Below, piece by piece: positions 1 to 8,070 of a DNA stretch of 32,737 nucleotides (the first letter of the stretch is position 1; each line of letters starts with the position of its first letter). Origin of the DNA: Prolixibacteraceae bacterium (GTDB lineage: Bacteria > Bacteroidota > Bacteroidia > Bacteroidales > Prolixibacteraceae). The DNA is taken from the NCBI GenBank assembly GCA_003537645.1, contig DPRM01000117.1, forward strand, positions 1 through 32,737, read 5' to 3'. Made by a program: the position numbers and the translations under genes. The notes under the pieces were generated by a model. It saw only the letters and a list, made by a program, of their open reading frames with translations. It was not told the origin of the DNA and did no database searches.

Positions 1-784
1 GAACCGGGAAACGCATGTCGTCGAAATTGCGGTCGCTACTGATGTGCACCGATTCCAGGAATTCGAGCATACTTGGACCGTGGTACCATTTCATCTGTGT
101 AGTTGGCTCCACCACGTTTTCGCCTTTCAGCGCCGAAAGCGGAATAAAGTTCACATCCGGAACATCGAGTTGCGTAATAAACGATTTGTATTCGGCCACA
201 ATTTCATCGAACACTTTCTGGTCGTAGTTCACCAAATCCATTTTGTTAACGGCCAGTACCACGTGTTTAATTCCAAGCAGCGAAACCAAAAACGTGTGGC
301 GGCGTGTTTGTGTAATTACGCCTTTGGTGGCATCAATCAGGATAATGGCCAGGTTGGCGGTTGATGCGCCGGTAACCATGTTTCGGGTATATTGCGTGTG
401 TCCGGGCGTGTCGGCAATAATGAATTTACGTTTGTTGGTCGAGAAATAGCGGTACGCCACATCGATGGTAATTCCCTGTTCGCGTTCGGCTTTCAAACCG
501 TCGAGCAGAAGCGCATAGTCGATTTCCTCACCGGCATGACCCACGCGTTTGCTGTCGCGTTCCAGTGCCGAAAGCTGATCTTCGTAAATCTTCTTGCTGT
601 CGAACAGCAAACGCCCAATCAGTGTCGATTTTCCATCGTCCACCGAACCGGCTGTTAACAAGCGAAGCAAGTCTTTCTTCTCGTCCTGATCAAGGTAAGC
701 GTTGATGTCGAGGAAGCCCAAGCCCCCCTCAATCCCCCCGAAGGGGGGAAGTTTGGCTGTATTCTGATTATTATCGTTATTCAT
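1..784 (-). CDS. cysN: Sulfate adenylyltransferase subunit 1, GTPase CysN (partial, cut by window edge)
   Basis: CysN is the GTPase subunit of ATP sulfurylase. With CysD it converts sulfate and ATP to adenosine 5'-phosphosulfate (APS). Reading from the ATG at 784, the first 261 codons are present. They show a translation-factor-type GTPase: P-loop GSVDDGKS at residues 46-53, then DTPGH (G3) and NKMD (G4). The C-terminal part lies outside the window, so a CysNC fusion with APS kinase cannot be excluded. Family members usually begin close to the segment DINAYLDQDEKKDLL, here residues 26-40. The first 25 residues are an extra head rich in Asn/Gln and then Gly/Pro, and residues 12-23 are encoded by a palindromic DNA repeat. 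The gene follows cysD after a 63-nt gap holding a second copy of that repeat. Identity is very secure; only the start could be debated. Confidence 0.96.
   Translation of the reverse strand, partial: MNNDNNQNTAKLPPFGGIEGGLGFLDINAYLDQDEKKDLLRLLTAGSVDDGKSTLIGRLLFDSKKIYEDQLSALERDSKRVGHAGEEIDYALLLDGLKAEREQGITIDVAYRYFSTNKRKFIIADTPGHTQYTRNMVTGASTANLAIILIDATKGVITQTRRHTFLVSLLGIKHVVLAVNKMDLVNYDQKVFDEIVAEYKSFITQLDVPDVNFIPLSALKGENVVEPTTQMKWYHGPSMLEFLESVHISSDRNFDDMRFPV
716..754 (+). repeat. GC-rich palindromic repeat inside cysN (copy A)
   Basis: The core is six C (734-739), GAA, then six G (743-748), preceded by AAGCCCCCCTCAAT-type sequence and followed by AAGTTT. It matches, in opposite orientation, the copy at 811-843. 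It lies in the reading frame of cysN and is translated as LPPFGGIEGGLG. Short repeats with a CCTCCCCGAAGGGGAGG-type core look like dispersed intergenic palindromes, but only these two copies were found by eye. Confidence 0.7.
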
Positions 785-810
785 ATTATTATAGTATTAT
801 TTGGGTTTTT

Positions 811-843
811 AAGCCTCCCCTTCGGGGAGGTTTGGAGGGGCTT
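811..843 (-). repeat. GC-rich palindromic repeat between cysD and cysN (copy B)
   Basis: The core CCTCCCC-TTC-GGGGAGG (814-830) forms a 7-bp stem with a 3-nt loop. It is flanked by AAG and by TTTGGAGGGGCTT. Its reverse complement begins AAGCCCCTCCAAACCTCCCC and parallels copy A at 716-754. It ends a few bases from the cysD stop codon (850-848) and fills most of the cysD-cysN gap. No long T-tract follows on the minus strand, so it is not a convincing terminator. Confidence 0.75.
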
Positions 844-847
844 CTCT

Positions 848-1756
848 CTAGAAATACCCTTCTCTCTTTTTCTGTTCCATCGAGCCATCCTGGTCGAAAT
901 CGATCACACGGGTGGTGCGTTCCGAAACCGTTACGGTCATCATTTCTTCCACGATCTTTTCGATGGTGTCAGCTTCCGATTCAACGGCGCCGGTCAGCGG
1001 ATAACAGCCCAAGGTGCGGAAGCGAACCATTTTCATTTCTGCTTTTTCGGCTATTTCTTTCGGCATACGGTCGTCGTCAACCATAATCAGGTTGCCATCC
1101 TGATTCACTACCGGACGTTCTTTTGCAAAATAAAGCGGCACAATTGGTATTTTTTCCAGACGGATGTATTGCCAGATGTCTAATTCAGTCCAGTTCGAAA
1201 TCGGGAACACACGGATGGATTCGCCTTTGTGTACGCGGGCATTGTAAATGTCCCACAATTCGGGGCGCTGATTCTTTGGGTCCCACTGGTGAAACTTATC
1301 GCGGAACGAGAAAATACGTTCTTTGGCGCGCGATTTCTCTTCGTCGCGACGGGCGCCACCAAAAGCGGCGTCGAACTTGTATTTGTTGAGTCCTTCGAGC
1401 AAAGCCTGGGTTTTCATTACATCGGTGTGATATTTACTGCCGTGGGAAAACGGACCAACGCCAGCTTCGAAAGCTGCTTTGTTGTAATGAACGATCAGGT
1501 TCCAACCGTTTTCGCGGGCATAATTGTCGCGGAATTCAACCATTTCCTTGAACTTCCATTTCGAATCGATGTGCATCAACGGGAATGGAACCTTTCCGGG
1601 ATAAAAGGCTTTTTCGGCCAAACGAACCATTACTGATGAATCTTTTCCGATGGAATAAAGCATCACCGGATTTTCGAATTCGGCTGCCACTTCGCGAATA
1701 ATGTGAATCGCTTCTGCTTCCAGTTCTTTGAGGTGCGAAAGACTGTATTCTGTCAT
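848..1756 (-). CDS. cysD: Sulfate adenylyltransferase subunit 2, CysD
   Basis: CysD is the catalytic, PAPS-reductase-like subunit of ATP sulfurylase and makes APS in the cytoplasm together with CysN. The 302 residues are the normal family length. The PP-loop SIGKDSSV is at residues 35-42. The middle part reads SKYHTDVMKTQALLEGLNKY followed by AAFGGARRDEEKSRAKER, which is highly typical of CysD. The C-terminus ends MEQKKREGYF, also typical. The ATG at 1756 is the obvious start. The gene sits 103 nt after the SLC13 permease and 63 nt before cysN on the same strand. Its role (assimilation, or supplying PAPS for sulfation) depends on whether cysC/cysH lie beyond the window. Identity is secure. 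Confidence 0.97.
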   Translation of the reverse strand: MTEYSLSHLKELEAEAIHIIREVAAEFENPVMLYSIGKDSSVMVRLAEKAFYPGKVPFPLMHIDSKWKFKEMVEFRDNYARENGWNLIVHYNKAAFEAGVGPFSHGSKYHTDVMKTQALLEGLNKYKFDAAFGGARRDEEKSRAKERIFSFRDKFHQWDPKNQRPELWDIYNARVHKGESIRVFPISNWTELDIWQYIRLEKIPIVPLYFAKERPVVNQDGNLIMVDDDRMPKEIAEKAEMKMVRFRTLGCYPLTGAVESEADTIEKIVEEMMTVTVSERTTRVIDFDQDGSMEQKKREGYF

Positions 1757-1859
1757 TTGTGATGTTTTCGTTGTTATTTCGAGTTGGCAAAAATAATACT
1801 TTCAACTCTTTATCTATGGGTATTAATACTAAAAGCTGTTTAATGTTAAAAGTTTAACT

Positions 1860-3665
1860 TTAGAAGCTCCAGAAAAGAGGGATAAGCAATAATGAAACCA
1901 GGAATATGATAATATTGAGAGGAAGACCGACTTTTACAAAATCCCTGAAACGGTAGTTTCCAATCCCTTGCACAATCAGATTCGTTTGATACCCGATTGG
2001 AGTCGCAAAACTTGCCGATGCCGCGATACATATTGCCACGAAAAATGGCTTGGGATCAACTCCCATTTGGCTGGCAGCAGCCATTGCAATCGGAAAAGAA
2101 ATGGCAGCGGCAGCGTTGTTGGTAATTACTTCAGTAAAAATATTGGTGATAATATAAATGCAAGCTAAAACACCGATTGGGCCCCAGCTCTTTGCAAAAT
2201 TGATGGCTGTATGAGCAATTCCATCGGCTGCACCGGAGTTTTGCATTGCCTTGCTAATCCCGAATGAACAGGCAATGGTGATTAAAATATCCCAACTGAT
2301 GGCTTTGGTGTATTTTTGATGAGGAACAATTTTTAGCCAAACCATCAACATTGCAGCAATGGCTGAAAAGTAAAACATGTCGGTTTTCACATTTCCGAAT
2401 TTAGGCATATAATCTGCTGCTGTAGCTCCTGCAATCATCAGGAATAGAATGGTTAATGCCAGCCATTTTTTAGATTTTCCGTTTGACTGATGGTGATCTC
2501 CGATATAAGTTGTGAGATAGAAAATTTTAGATTCACCCCAATTTTTAATAAACCTGTCGGTGGTGAGAAGTATCAGATTGTCGCCCGCTTTTAACTTTAA
2601 ATTGCGAAGATTGGAAGTAATACGCTCTCCGTTTCGGTGCACAGCAATAATTGCAGCCTCGTAATGTTCGAAAAAGTTGAATTCAACAATGGTTTTTCCA
2701 ATGCCCGGAAAACGTGGAGCAAGTACCGCTTCGTACTGTTTCAGCTCACTTGTATTAATCTGATCCTTAAGCAAATCGAGACCTTTCAATCTCACATAAG
2801 ACAATTCCTTGATTGCATCAAGGCTGTCTGATTTTCCCCCAACCAGCAATTGATCGTCGGCTTCAAAAGTTAAATCCGGAGTTTTGCCGCTAATTTTTAT
2901 GCCATTACGCTCAATTTCAATAATATCAAATCCTTTAAGATCTTTCGAACGTCCATTCTTAAAAGTTTGTCCAATCAGCCGGCTGTTTGCTGGAATAACC
3001 AGATCGTAATAGTAATCTTTCTGGTCGGAGAGCGGCCTGCGGATAAAATTTTTCTCACCCGGAAGCAAATGAACCCCAATATAGCTCATGTAAAAATATC
3101 CCACAAAAGCCAGAATTACTCCGACCTGCCCCAATTCAAACATAGTAAAACCCTCTAATCCGTTGTCAAGCATCAGACCGTGAACGACCAGGTTAGTCGA
3201 AGTTCCAATCAGTGTGCAAATTCCACCCAAAATAGTTGCATACGATAATGGTATCAGAAATTTTTGGGAAGACATGTTCAGTTTTTCTGCCCATTTTTTT
3301 ACCAAGGGAGCAAATATTATTGCAACCGGAGTGTTGTTCAGAAATGCAGATATAAACGAGACCGGAAACATCAGCCTGAAAAACAACAATCTAACCTTTC
3401 CCCTCTTCTTTGGTAAAAACGTATATGCCAACTGATTAAGCGCGCCCGACTGCCGAACACCTTCGCTCACAATAAAAAGAATGGCAATTGTTATCATTCC
3501 TTTATTAGAGAATCCGGCGAGTAATTCATTGGGCGAAATGCTCCCGAAAATCATCATGATAATTACCGCCGAAAACAGCACCAATCCCGGACGCATGACT
3601 TCTTTTGCCAGCGCTGCAATCATTAAAACAATAATAACGAGTACGAAAATTCCTTGTGCTGTCAT
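1860..3665 (-). CDS. SLC13-family permease with RCK_C domains, probable sulfate transporter
   Basis: This is a 601-residue inner-membrane protein of the SLC13/DASS (Na+:sulfate/dicarboxylate) family. Hydrophobic helices fill about residues 1-200 and 400-601. Between them is a hydrophilic block (about 205-375) with two RCK_C/TrkA_C-like segments, for example the parts containing LRNLKLKAGDNLILL and GKTPDLTFEADDQLLVGG. The second half holds SASFATPIGYQTNLIVQG, a motif typical of the family. The start codon overlaps the cysQ stop by 4 nt (ATGA), so the two are translationally coupled. Position between cysQ and cysD strongly suggests sulfate as substrate, but this is inference from context; related proteins carry other anions. 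Confidence 0.9.
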   Translation of the reverse strand: MTAQGIFVLVIIVLMIAALAKEVMRPGLVLFSAVIIMMIFGSISPNELLAGFSNKGMITIAILFIVSEGVRQSGALNQLAYTFLPKKRGKVRLLFFRLMFPVSFISAFLNNTPVAIIFAPLVKKWAEKLNMSSQKFLIPLSYATILGGICTLIGTSTNLVVHGLMLDNGLEGFTMFELGQVGVILAFVGYFYMSYIGVHLLPGEKNFIRRPLSDQKDYYYDLVIPANSRLIGQTFKNGRSKDLKGFDIIEIERNGIKISGKTPDLTFEADDQLLVGGKSDSLDAIKELSYVRLKGLDLLKDQINTSELKQYEAVLAPRFPGIGKTIVEFNFFEHYEAAIIAVHRNGERITSNLRNLKLKAGDNLILLTTDRFIKNWGESKIFYLTTYIGDHHQSNGKSKKWLALTILFLMIAGATAADYMPKFGNVKTDMFYFSAIAAMLMVWLKIVPHQKYTKAISWDILITIACSFGISKAMQNSGAADGIAHTAINFAKSWGPIGVLACIYIITNIFTEVITNNAAAAISFPIAMAAASQMGVDPKPFFVAICIAASASFATPIGYQTNLIVQGIGNYRFRDFVKVGLPLNIIIFLVSLLLIPLFWSF

Positions 3666-4456
3666 ACTGCGATAAAATGAGGGTTTTGTAAGTTTTCTTT
3701 ATTGTAGGTCAATTCTGACATTAAATCGGTATTAAAAATGTTTTTTCCTGAAGCTTTGAGAATCGCATGTCCGGCGGCTGTATCCCATTCCATTGTTGTT
3801 CCCAGTTTGGGGTAAATAGAAGCGGTTCCTTCAGCAACCATGCACATTTTCAGAGAGCTTCCTTTCCTTATAATTTCCAGTTCAGGATGATCTCTTTTCA
3901 AATCTTCAATAAATGCGAGTGTTTCAGCATTCAGATGGCTGCGGCTTGCTGCTACGATATATCCGGCTGATGATTTGGCAATGGGGAGTTTTGTTCCTTT
4001 TTCAGAAATCTCTTTAAATGTAATATCCAATTCAGGATTTGATATTTTCCATGCTCCTTCGTCAACAATCCCAAGATACAACTCTCCTGAAACCGGGATA
4101 AAAATTACACCTGCAATTGGTCTGTTTTCGCGAATCAAAGCAATATTGACTGTAAATTCGCCATTTCGGCTGATAAACTCTTTGGTGCCATCGAGCGGAT
4201 CGACTAACCAAAAGGATTTCCATAACGATCTTTCAGCAAAATCAAGATGAATGCCTTCTTCGCTTAAAACAGGTATTTTGGTGGATTCTAGGATATTAAC
4301 AATTTTCTGGTGAGCTTCACGGTCGGCTTTGGTTAACGGACTGAAATCATCCTTTTCAACGATTTCAAAATCATTGGAAGCATAAATTTCCTTGATTTTT
4401 TCACCGGCCAGAAGGGCGGCATTTATAGCTTTATTAATAAGTAGCTCTGTTCCCAT
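3662..4456 (-). CDS. cysQ: 3'(2'),5'-bisphosphate nucleotidase CysQ
   Basis: This is a Li+-sensitive inositol-monophosphatase-fold enzyme that removes the 3'-phosphate from PAP (and PAPS), the by-product of sulfate reduction or sulfotransferase reactions. The 264 residues match the family length. Metal-binding motifs are visible: EE at 66-67, DPLDGT at 86-91, and WDTAAGHA starting at residue 224. The ATG at 4456 gives a normal N-terminus. It lies 71 nt after the UpxY-like gene and overlaps the permease start by 4 nt, placing it at the head of a cysQ-permease-cysD-cysN block. Need for CysQ fits either sulfate assimilation or sulfation of surface polymers. Confidence 0.95.
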   Translation of the reverse strand: MGTELLINKAINAALLAGEKIKEIYASNDFEIVEKDDFSPLTKADREAHQKIVNILESTKIPVLSEEGIHLDFAERSLWKSFWLVDPLDGTKEFISRNGEFTVNIALIRENRPIAGVIFIPVSGELYLGIVDEGAWKISNPELDITFKEISEKGTKLPIAKSSAGYIVAASRSHLNAETLAFIEDLKRDHPELEIIRKGSSLKMCMVAEGTASIYPKLGTTMEWDTAAGHAILKASGKNIFNTDLMSELTYNKENLQNPHFIAV

Positions 4457-4527
4457 ATTTCTTTTTCAGCAGGATGTTTATAAAAAAACAGCCAACTTCA
4501 AAAGTAAGGAAGAATACTTAGACGGTT

Positions 4528-5052
4528 TTAGGCTTTTATACTTATTATATCTTCATACTCAATTTCGACCAATGCCGAACAACCCAGCTGTTCAAGTTCA
4601 ATGGCAACTTTACTTTTCCCTTTTATTTTCTGAAGTTTACCTTTAATTCCAATCAATGGTCCGGCCACAACTTCTATCATTTGGCCGGGCTTCAGTTTTT
4701 CCCTTGTAATTTCGATGTCCGAATTGTCTTGCTTCAACATCAACTTAAGATAATCAATCTGATAATCAGGAACTATAGCCGCTTTTCCTTCGAACCTGAC
4801 ATAACTGACCACGTAATTCGATTGCAGAACTAAATCGTATTCTACACGACTGGCTTTCACAAATAAATAACCTGAAATCAAGGGCGTTTCAACCCATTTT
4901 TTGCGGTCGCTCCATTGTCGTAATTTGCGCTGAAGTGGAAGGAAAGTCTCAATTTCTTTGGCCTGAAGTTCGAGTTGAGCTTTTTTTTCGGACCGCGATT
5001 TTACGTAAACAGCATGCCAAAAATATGGGTGTACCGGATTTATTTTTTCCAT
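4528..5052 (-). CDS. UpxY-type NusG paralog, transcription antiterminator
   Basis: This 174-residue NusG-like protein has an NGN domain at about 10-105 (starting WHAVYVKSRSEKKA, with the typical PLISGYLFV turn near 57-65). A KOW segment lies at about 121-155 (LKPGQMIEVVAGPLIGIKGKL). In Bacteroides, UpxY proteins bind RNA polymerase and prevent early termination within capsule operons. There they are normally the first gene of the operon. Here the gene is fourth, after three nucleotide-sugar genes. It overlaps the wbpB-like gene by 13 nt and is followed by cysQ. No UpxZ-like gene is visible. Assignment to the NusG/UpxY family is strong; its target operon is unknown and could lie outside the window. 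Confidence 0.9.
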   Translation of the reverse strand: MEKINPVHPYFWHAVYVKSRSEKKAQLELQAKEIETFLPLQRKLRQWSDRKKWVETPLISGYLFVKASRVEYDLVLQSNYVVSYVRFEGKAAIVPDYQIDYLKLMLKQDNSDIEITREKLKPGQMIEVVAGPLIGIKGKLQKIKGKSKVAIELEQLGCSALVEIEYEDIISIKA

Positions 5053-6074
5053 ACCTTATCTCTTTCACCATAAATACGCTCAATGATGTCAACCACTTTC
5101 ATCCCTTCAAGTGCATTGGTGCTGATTGGTGAGTTTCCGTTCAGTGTATCGACTACATTCTGAATCACGAAGTGATGATTTTGAGCCGATCCTTTATAAA
5201 GCCCGTAATCGTTGGGCGGAGCGCTGGCCTCAAGTTCGGGCATCTCATAATCTTTTATATTACAATACACCACTTCATTCATATATTGCCCGGCCACTTT
5301 AATGGTTCCCTTTTCACCGATAATCGTCAGGCTACTTTCCAGGTTCTCATGATAAATGGCTGTAGAATAATTCATTGTACCGACTCCTTCGTTTACAAAC
5401 TGAAAATTAACAAGCCCTGTATCTTCAAAATCGGTCAATGTATGATGGTTAAAATCCTGAAACTGGCCACTGATATTTTTTATATCGCCAAACAACCAAT
5501 ACATAATATCGATAAAATGAGAGAACTGTGTAAACAGAGTTCCACCATCGAGTTGTGCATCACCATGCCAGTTTTTGCGCGTATAGTAACGTTCGTCGCG
5601 GTTCCAGTAACAGTTAATTTGTACCTGAAATAATAGTCCAAGCAGTTTTTGATCAATCACTTTTTTCAACCAAACCGAAGGCGGAGAATAGCGGTTTTGC
5701 ATCACGCAGAATACATTCCGGTGCCTTTCCAACGATTTGAAAACTACGCGCTCGGCATCAGCCCTGGTTAATGCCATCGGTTTTTCGACCACCACATGCA
5801 AGCCCTTTTCAAGCGATTTCAACGCCATTTCAGCATGTAATCCGTTGGGAGTGCAGATATTAATTACATCTAAATCCGGCTCTTTTTCAAGCAATTCATC
5901 AATCGACGAATAAAATGAAACTCCCTGATACGAAGTTTTACAATCCTCCGCTGAACGAATATCGCAAACTGCAACCAACTCCGACTGCGGATTTTGAATA
6001 ATCATTTCTGCATGGCGTTTGCCAATATGTCCTTGTCCGACAACTGCAAAGCGTATTTTTTTTTCTGAAAACAT
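5040..6074 (-). CDS. Gfo/Idh/MocA oxidoreductase, WbpB/WlbA-like UDP-GlcNAc-uronate 3-dehydrogenase
   Basis: This is a 344-residue NAD-dependent dehydrogenase. The Rossmann fold starts IRFAVVGQGHIGKRH (Gly 13/15/18), and the EKP motif typical of the family lies at 97-99. The C-terminal half is the usual alpha/beta substrate domain. In the WbpB/WlbA branch the enzyme oxidises C3 of UDP-GlcNAc-uronic acid, which the next enzyme aminates. That specific role is inferred mainly from the neighbouring aminotransferase and acetyltransferase. The gene lies 6 nt after the acetyltransferase and overlaps the UpxY gene. A UDP-GlcNAc 6-dehydrogenase (WbpA), needed earlier in the pathway, is not in the window. 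Confidence 0.85.
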   Translation of the reverse strand: MFSEKKIRFAVVGQGHIGKRHAEMIIQNPQSELVAVCDIRSAEDCKTSYQGVSFYSSIDELLEKEPDLDVINICTPNGLHAEMALKSLEKGLHVVVEKPMALTRADAERVVFKSLERHRNVFCVMQNRYSPPSVWLKKVIDQKLLGLLFQVQINCYWNRDERYYTRKNWHGDAQLDGGTLFTQFSHFIDIMYWLFGDIKNISGQFQDFNHHTLTDFEDTGLVNFQFVNEGVGTMNYSTAIYHENLESSLTIIGEKGTIKVAGQYMNEVVYCNIKDYEMPELEASAPPNDYGLYKGSAQNHHFVIQNVVDTLNGNSPISTNALEGMKVVDIIERIYGERDKVWKK

Positions 6075-6080
6075 AGACTT

Positions 6081-6656
6081 TTAGATTTTTAAGACTTTAC
6101 CATTTTCCAATAAGTACTGTTCGTGGCTTTCAGGACAAACAGCAATTCCTTCGGTATTAAATTTTAATTTGTGGCCGAATTCACTCATCCAACCAGATTG
6201 GCGGGCAGGATTTCCAACGACCAAAGCATAATCAGGAATATCTTTTGTAACCACAGCTCCGGCTCCAATAAATGCAAATCTGCCAATGGTTATCCCACAA
6301 ACGATGGTAGCATTCGCGCCTATTGTTGCACCTTTTTTAACCAATGTTTGCTTGTATTCATTTTTGCGGGCGATGGCGCTGCGGGGATTTATCACATTTG
6401 TAAACACCGCTGATGGACCAAGAAATACATCGTCTTCGCAAATTACTCCGGTATAAACTGAAACATTGTTCTGTATTTTAACATTGTTTCCAATTCTGAC
6501 TTCAGGAGAAATAACTACATTCTGACCAATAGAACATTGGTCGCCAACAAAGCAGCCAGACATGATATGGGAGAAATGCCAGATTTTGGTTCCAGCACCA
6601 ATTGAGCAATTCGGGTCGATTACAGCAGTTTCGTGTGCAAAAAAGGATGTTTCCAT
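6081..6656 (-). CDS. Left-handed beta-helix N-acetyltransferase, WbpD/WlbB-like
   Basis: The 191-residue protein is built of hexapeptide repeats over almost its whole length (for example IGAGTKIWHFSHIMSGCFVG and IGANATIVCGITIGRFAFIG). It ends with a cap that includes VVGNPARQSGWMSEFG. This is typical of WbpD/WlbB, which acetylates the 3-amino group of UDP-2-acetamido-3-amino-2,3-dideoxyglucuronate using acetyl-CoA, and the length fits. The ATG overlaps the stop of the upstream aminotransferase gene (TAATG), indicating translational coupling. Substrate is assigned from family resemblance plus the WbpE/WbpB-like neighbours; other amino-sugar acetyltransferases have the same fold. Confidence 0.87.
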   Translation of the reverse strand: METSFFAHETAVIDPNCSIGAGTKIWHFSHIMSGCFVGDQCSIGQNVVISPEVRIGNNVKIQNNVSVYTGVICEDDVFLGPSAVFTNVINPRSAIARKNEYKQTLVKKGATIGANATIVCGITIGRFAFIGAGAVVTKDIPDYALVVGNPARQSGWMSEFGHKLKFNTEGIAVCPESHEQYLLENGKVLKI

Positions 6657-7777
6657 TAACTAAAAAATTCGCGAATAGCCGAGGTGATATAAACCAGCTG
6701 TTCGGTGGTTAATTCGGTGTGCATCGGCAAAGATAATACTTGTTCCGAAAGTTCTTCGGCTACCGGGAAATCACCTTTTTTGTATCCAAGGTAACGATAT
6801 GCTTCTTGAAGATGCAATGGAAGTGGATAATAAATCATACTCGGAATATTTTTGGTTCCGAGAAACTGCTGTAGTTCATCGCGCTTCTCCGGAACTTTTA
6901 TAGTATATTGATGGAAACTGTGCGTGCTGTATGAAACCCTTGCCGGAATTGATATTTCAGGAATACCAGCTAATTCGTGGTCATAAAAAGCGGCAGCTGT
7001 TTGCCGGGCAACCACATATTGATCGAGGTATTTTAATTTAACATCCAAAATTGCCGCCTGAATTGCGTCCAACCTTGAATTCATTCCAATTTGCTGATAA
7101 TAATAGCGTTTGCTCATTCCATGATTGGCTATTGACCGCATGGTTTGAGCCAGATCGTTGTTATTTGTAAACAAAGCTCCCCCATCGCCAAATGCTCCGA
7201 GATTTTTTGTTGGAAAAAACGAATTCGATGCAATATCACCAATAGTACCTGCCTTTGCAGTCATTCCATTCCTGAAATGATATTCAGTACCCAAAGCCTG
7301 ACAAGCATCTTCGATAACAAAAAGGTTATTCTCGCGGGCAATTTCGTTCAACGATTCCATATCGGCGCATTGCCCGTAAAGATGAACCGGAACAATTGCT
7401 TTTGTATGATGATCGATGTGCCGGTTTACAAGTTCCGGCCTTATATTGAAATTGTTTGAGTCAACGTCAACCAATACAGGTTTCAGCTTCATAAGAGCCA
7501 GCACCTCGAGCGTTGAAACAAAGGTAAATGGAGTGGTAATTACTTCGTCACCTTCTTTCAGATCCAAAGCCATAAGCGCAATTTGAAGTGCATCAGTTCC
7601 ATTTCCGCATGAAATAACATGACCAACCTCCAGATAATTCTTCAGATTTTCCTCAAATTCGATCACTTTTCCACCTTTTACAAAAACGGAAGAACGAATC
7701 ACCTCATCAATTCTGGCATTAATTTCATCTTTTATTTTATTGTACTGACCCAGTAGGTCAACCATTTGTATGTTCAT
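6656..7777 (-). CDS. DegT/DnrJ/EryC1/StrS aminotransferase, WbpE/WlbC-like
   Basis: This PLP-dependent sugar aminotransferase has 373 residues from the chosen start. The pyridoxal lysine is K191 in FFPTKNLGAFGDGGA, and the cofactor aspartate is D157 in IEDACQALG. The N-terminal MVDLLGQY and TTPFTFVSTLE segments are typical. The likely reaction is transfer of an amino group from glutamate to the 3-keto UDP-sugar made by the WbpB-like enzyme. The start at 7777 (MNIQMVDL) is preferred over 7810 because family members begin there. It is the first gene of the cluster; a TATATTTG box lies upstream. Together with the next two genes it specifies a di-N-acetylated uronic acid sugar for a capsule, O-antigen or exopolysaccharide. 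Confidence 0.88.
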   Translation of the reverse strand: MNIQMVDLLGQYNKIKDEINARIDEVIRSSVFVKGGKVIEFEENLKNYLEVGHVISCGNGTDALQIALMALDLKEGDEVITTPFTFVSTLEVLALMKLKPVLVDVDSNNFNIRPELVNRHIDHHTKAIVPVHLYGQCADMESLNEIARENNLFVIEDACQALGTEYHFRNGMTAKAGTIGDIASNSFFPTKNLGAFGDGGALFTNNNDLAQTMRSIANHGMSKRYYYQQIGMNSRLDAIQAAILDVKLKYLDQYVVARQTAAAFYDHELAGIPEISIPARVSYSTHSFHQYTIKVPEKRDELQQFLGTKNIPSMIYYPLPLHLQEAYRYLGYKKGDFPVAEELSEQVLSLPMHTELTTEQLVYITSAIREFFS

Positions 7778-7836
7778 GTGTTTATTTTTTACGATGAACG
7801 AAATATACACCGTTTGATTGTATAGTTGAGCTAGTT

Positions 7837-7867
7837 CAAATATAAAAATGTTTAATCAGAAAATATT
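7837..7867 (-). promoter_or_regulatory. Candidate promoter of the wbpE-like operon
   Basis: On the minus strand, TATATTTG (7844-7837) fits the Bacteroidota -7 consensus TAnnTTTG. A transcript starting near 7830 would have a leader of about 50 nt before the ATG at 7777. The -33 region is only T-rich and has no clear TTG. Confidence 0.35.
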
Positions 7868-7878
7868 GTGATTAGCCC

Positions 7879-7908
7879 TTGACTTTTTCGAATAAATGTC
7901 TATTTTTG
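7879..7908 (+). promoter_or_regulatory. Promoter of tRNA-Lys
   Basis: TTG at 7879-7881 and TATTTTTG at 7901-7908 are separated by 19 bp, a good match to the Bacteroidota -33/-7 pattern. Transcription would start about 30 nt before the mature tRNA. Confidence 0.7.
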
Positions 7909-7944
7909 CATCCGCTTTTGAAAAACAAAGGCACATTTAAGGAT

Positions 7945-8017
7945 GACTCAGTAGCTCAGCAGGTAGAGCACATCCCTTTTAAGGATGGGGTCCTGGGTTC
8001 GAATCCCAGCTGGGTCA
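7945..8017 (+). tRNA. tRNA-Lys (anticodon UUU)
   Basis: The full cloverleaf can be folded. The acceptor stem is GACTCAG/CTGGGTC with discriminator A at 8017. The D-arm is GCTC...GAGC, and the anticodon stem is CATCC/GGATG around loop CTTTTAA (anticodon TTT at 7978-7980). The T-arm is CTGGG-TTCGAAT-CCCAG. The length is 73 nt. CCA is not encoded (the next bases are CGG). This is the only plus-strand gene in the window. It is transcribed away from the wbpE-like operon and followed by its own terminator. Confidence 0.97.
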
Positions 8018-8031
8018 CGGATAGTAAAAAT

Positions 8032-8067
8032 AAAAACCTTGTAATCAAACGATTACAAGGTTTTTTT
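8032..8067 (+). terminator. Rho-independent terminator of tRNA-Lys
   Basis: AACCTTGTAATC / GATTACAAGGTT forms a perfect 12-bp stem with loop AAAC and is followed by a run of T, 15 nt after the tRNA end. Confidence 0.93.
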
Positions 8068-8070
8068 AAT

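Noticed and set aside
1..658. Several plus-strand ORFs over the first 660 bases
   Set aside because: They are frames opposite cysN, whose minus-strand translation has clear GTPase motifs; the plus-strand translations have no recognisable composition.
811..843. Terminator between cysD and cysN
   Set aside because: The stem is GC-rich but not followed by a T-tract on the minus strand, and it matches the repeat inside cysN.
7945..8067. Plus- and minus-strand ORFs over the tRNA region
   Set aside because: They translate the tRNA and its terminator; the cloverleaf explains the sequence.
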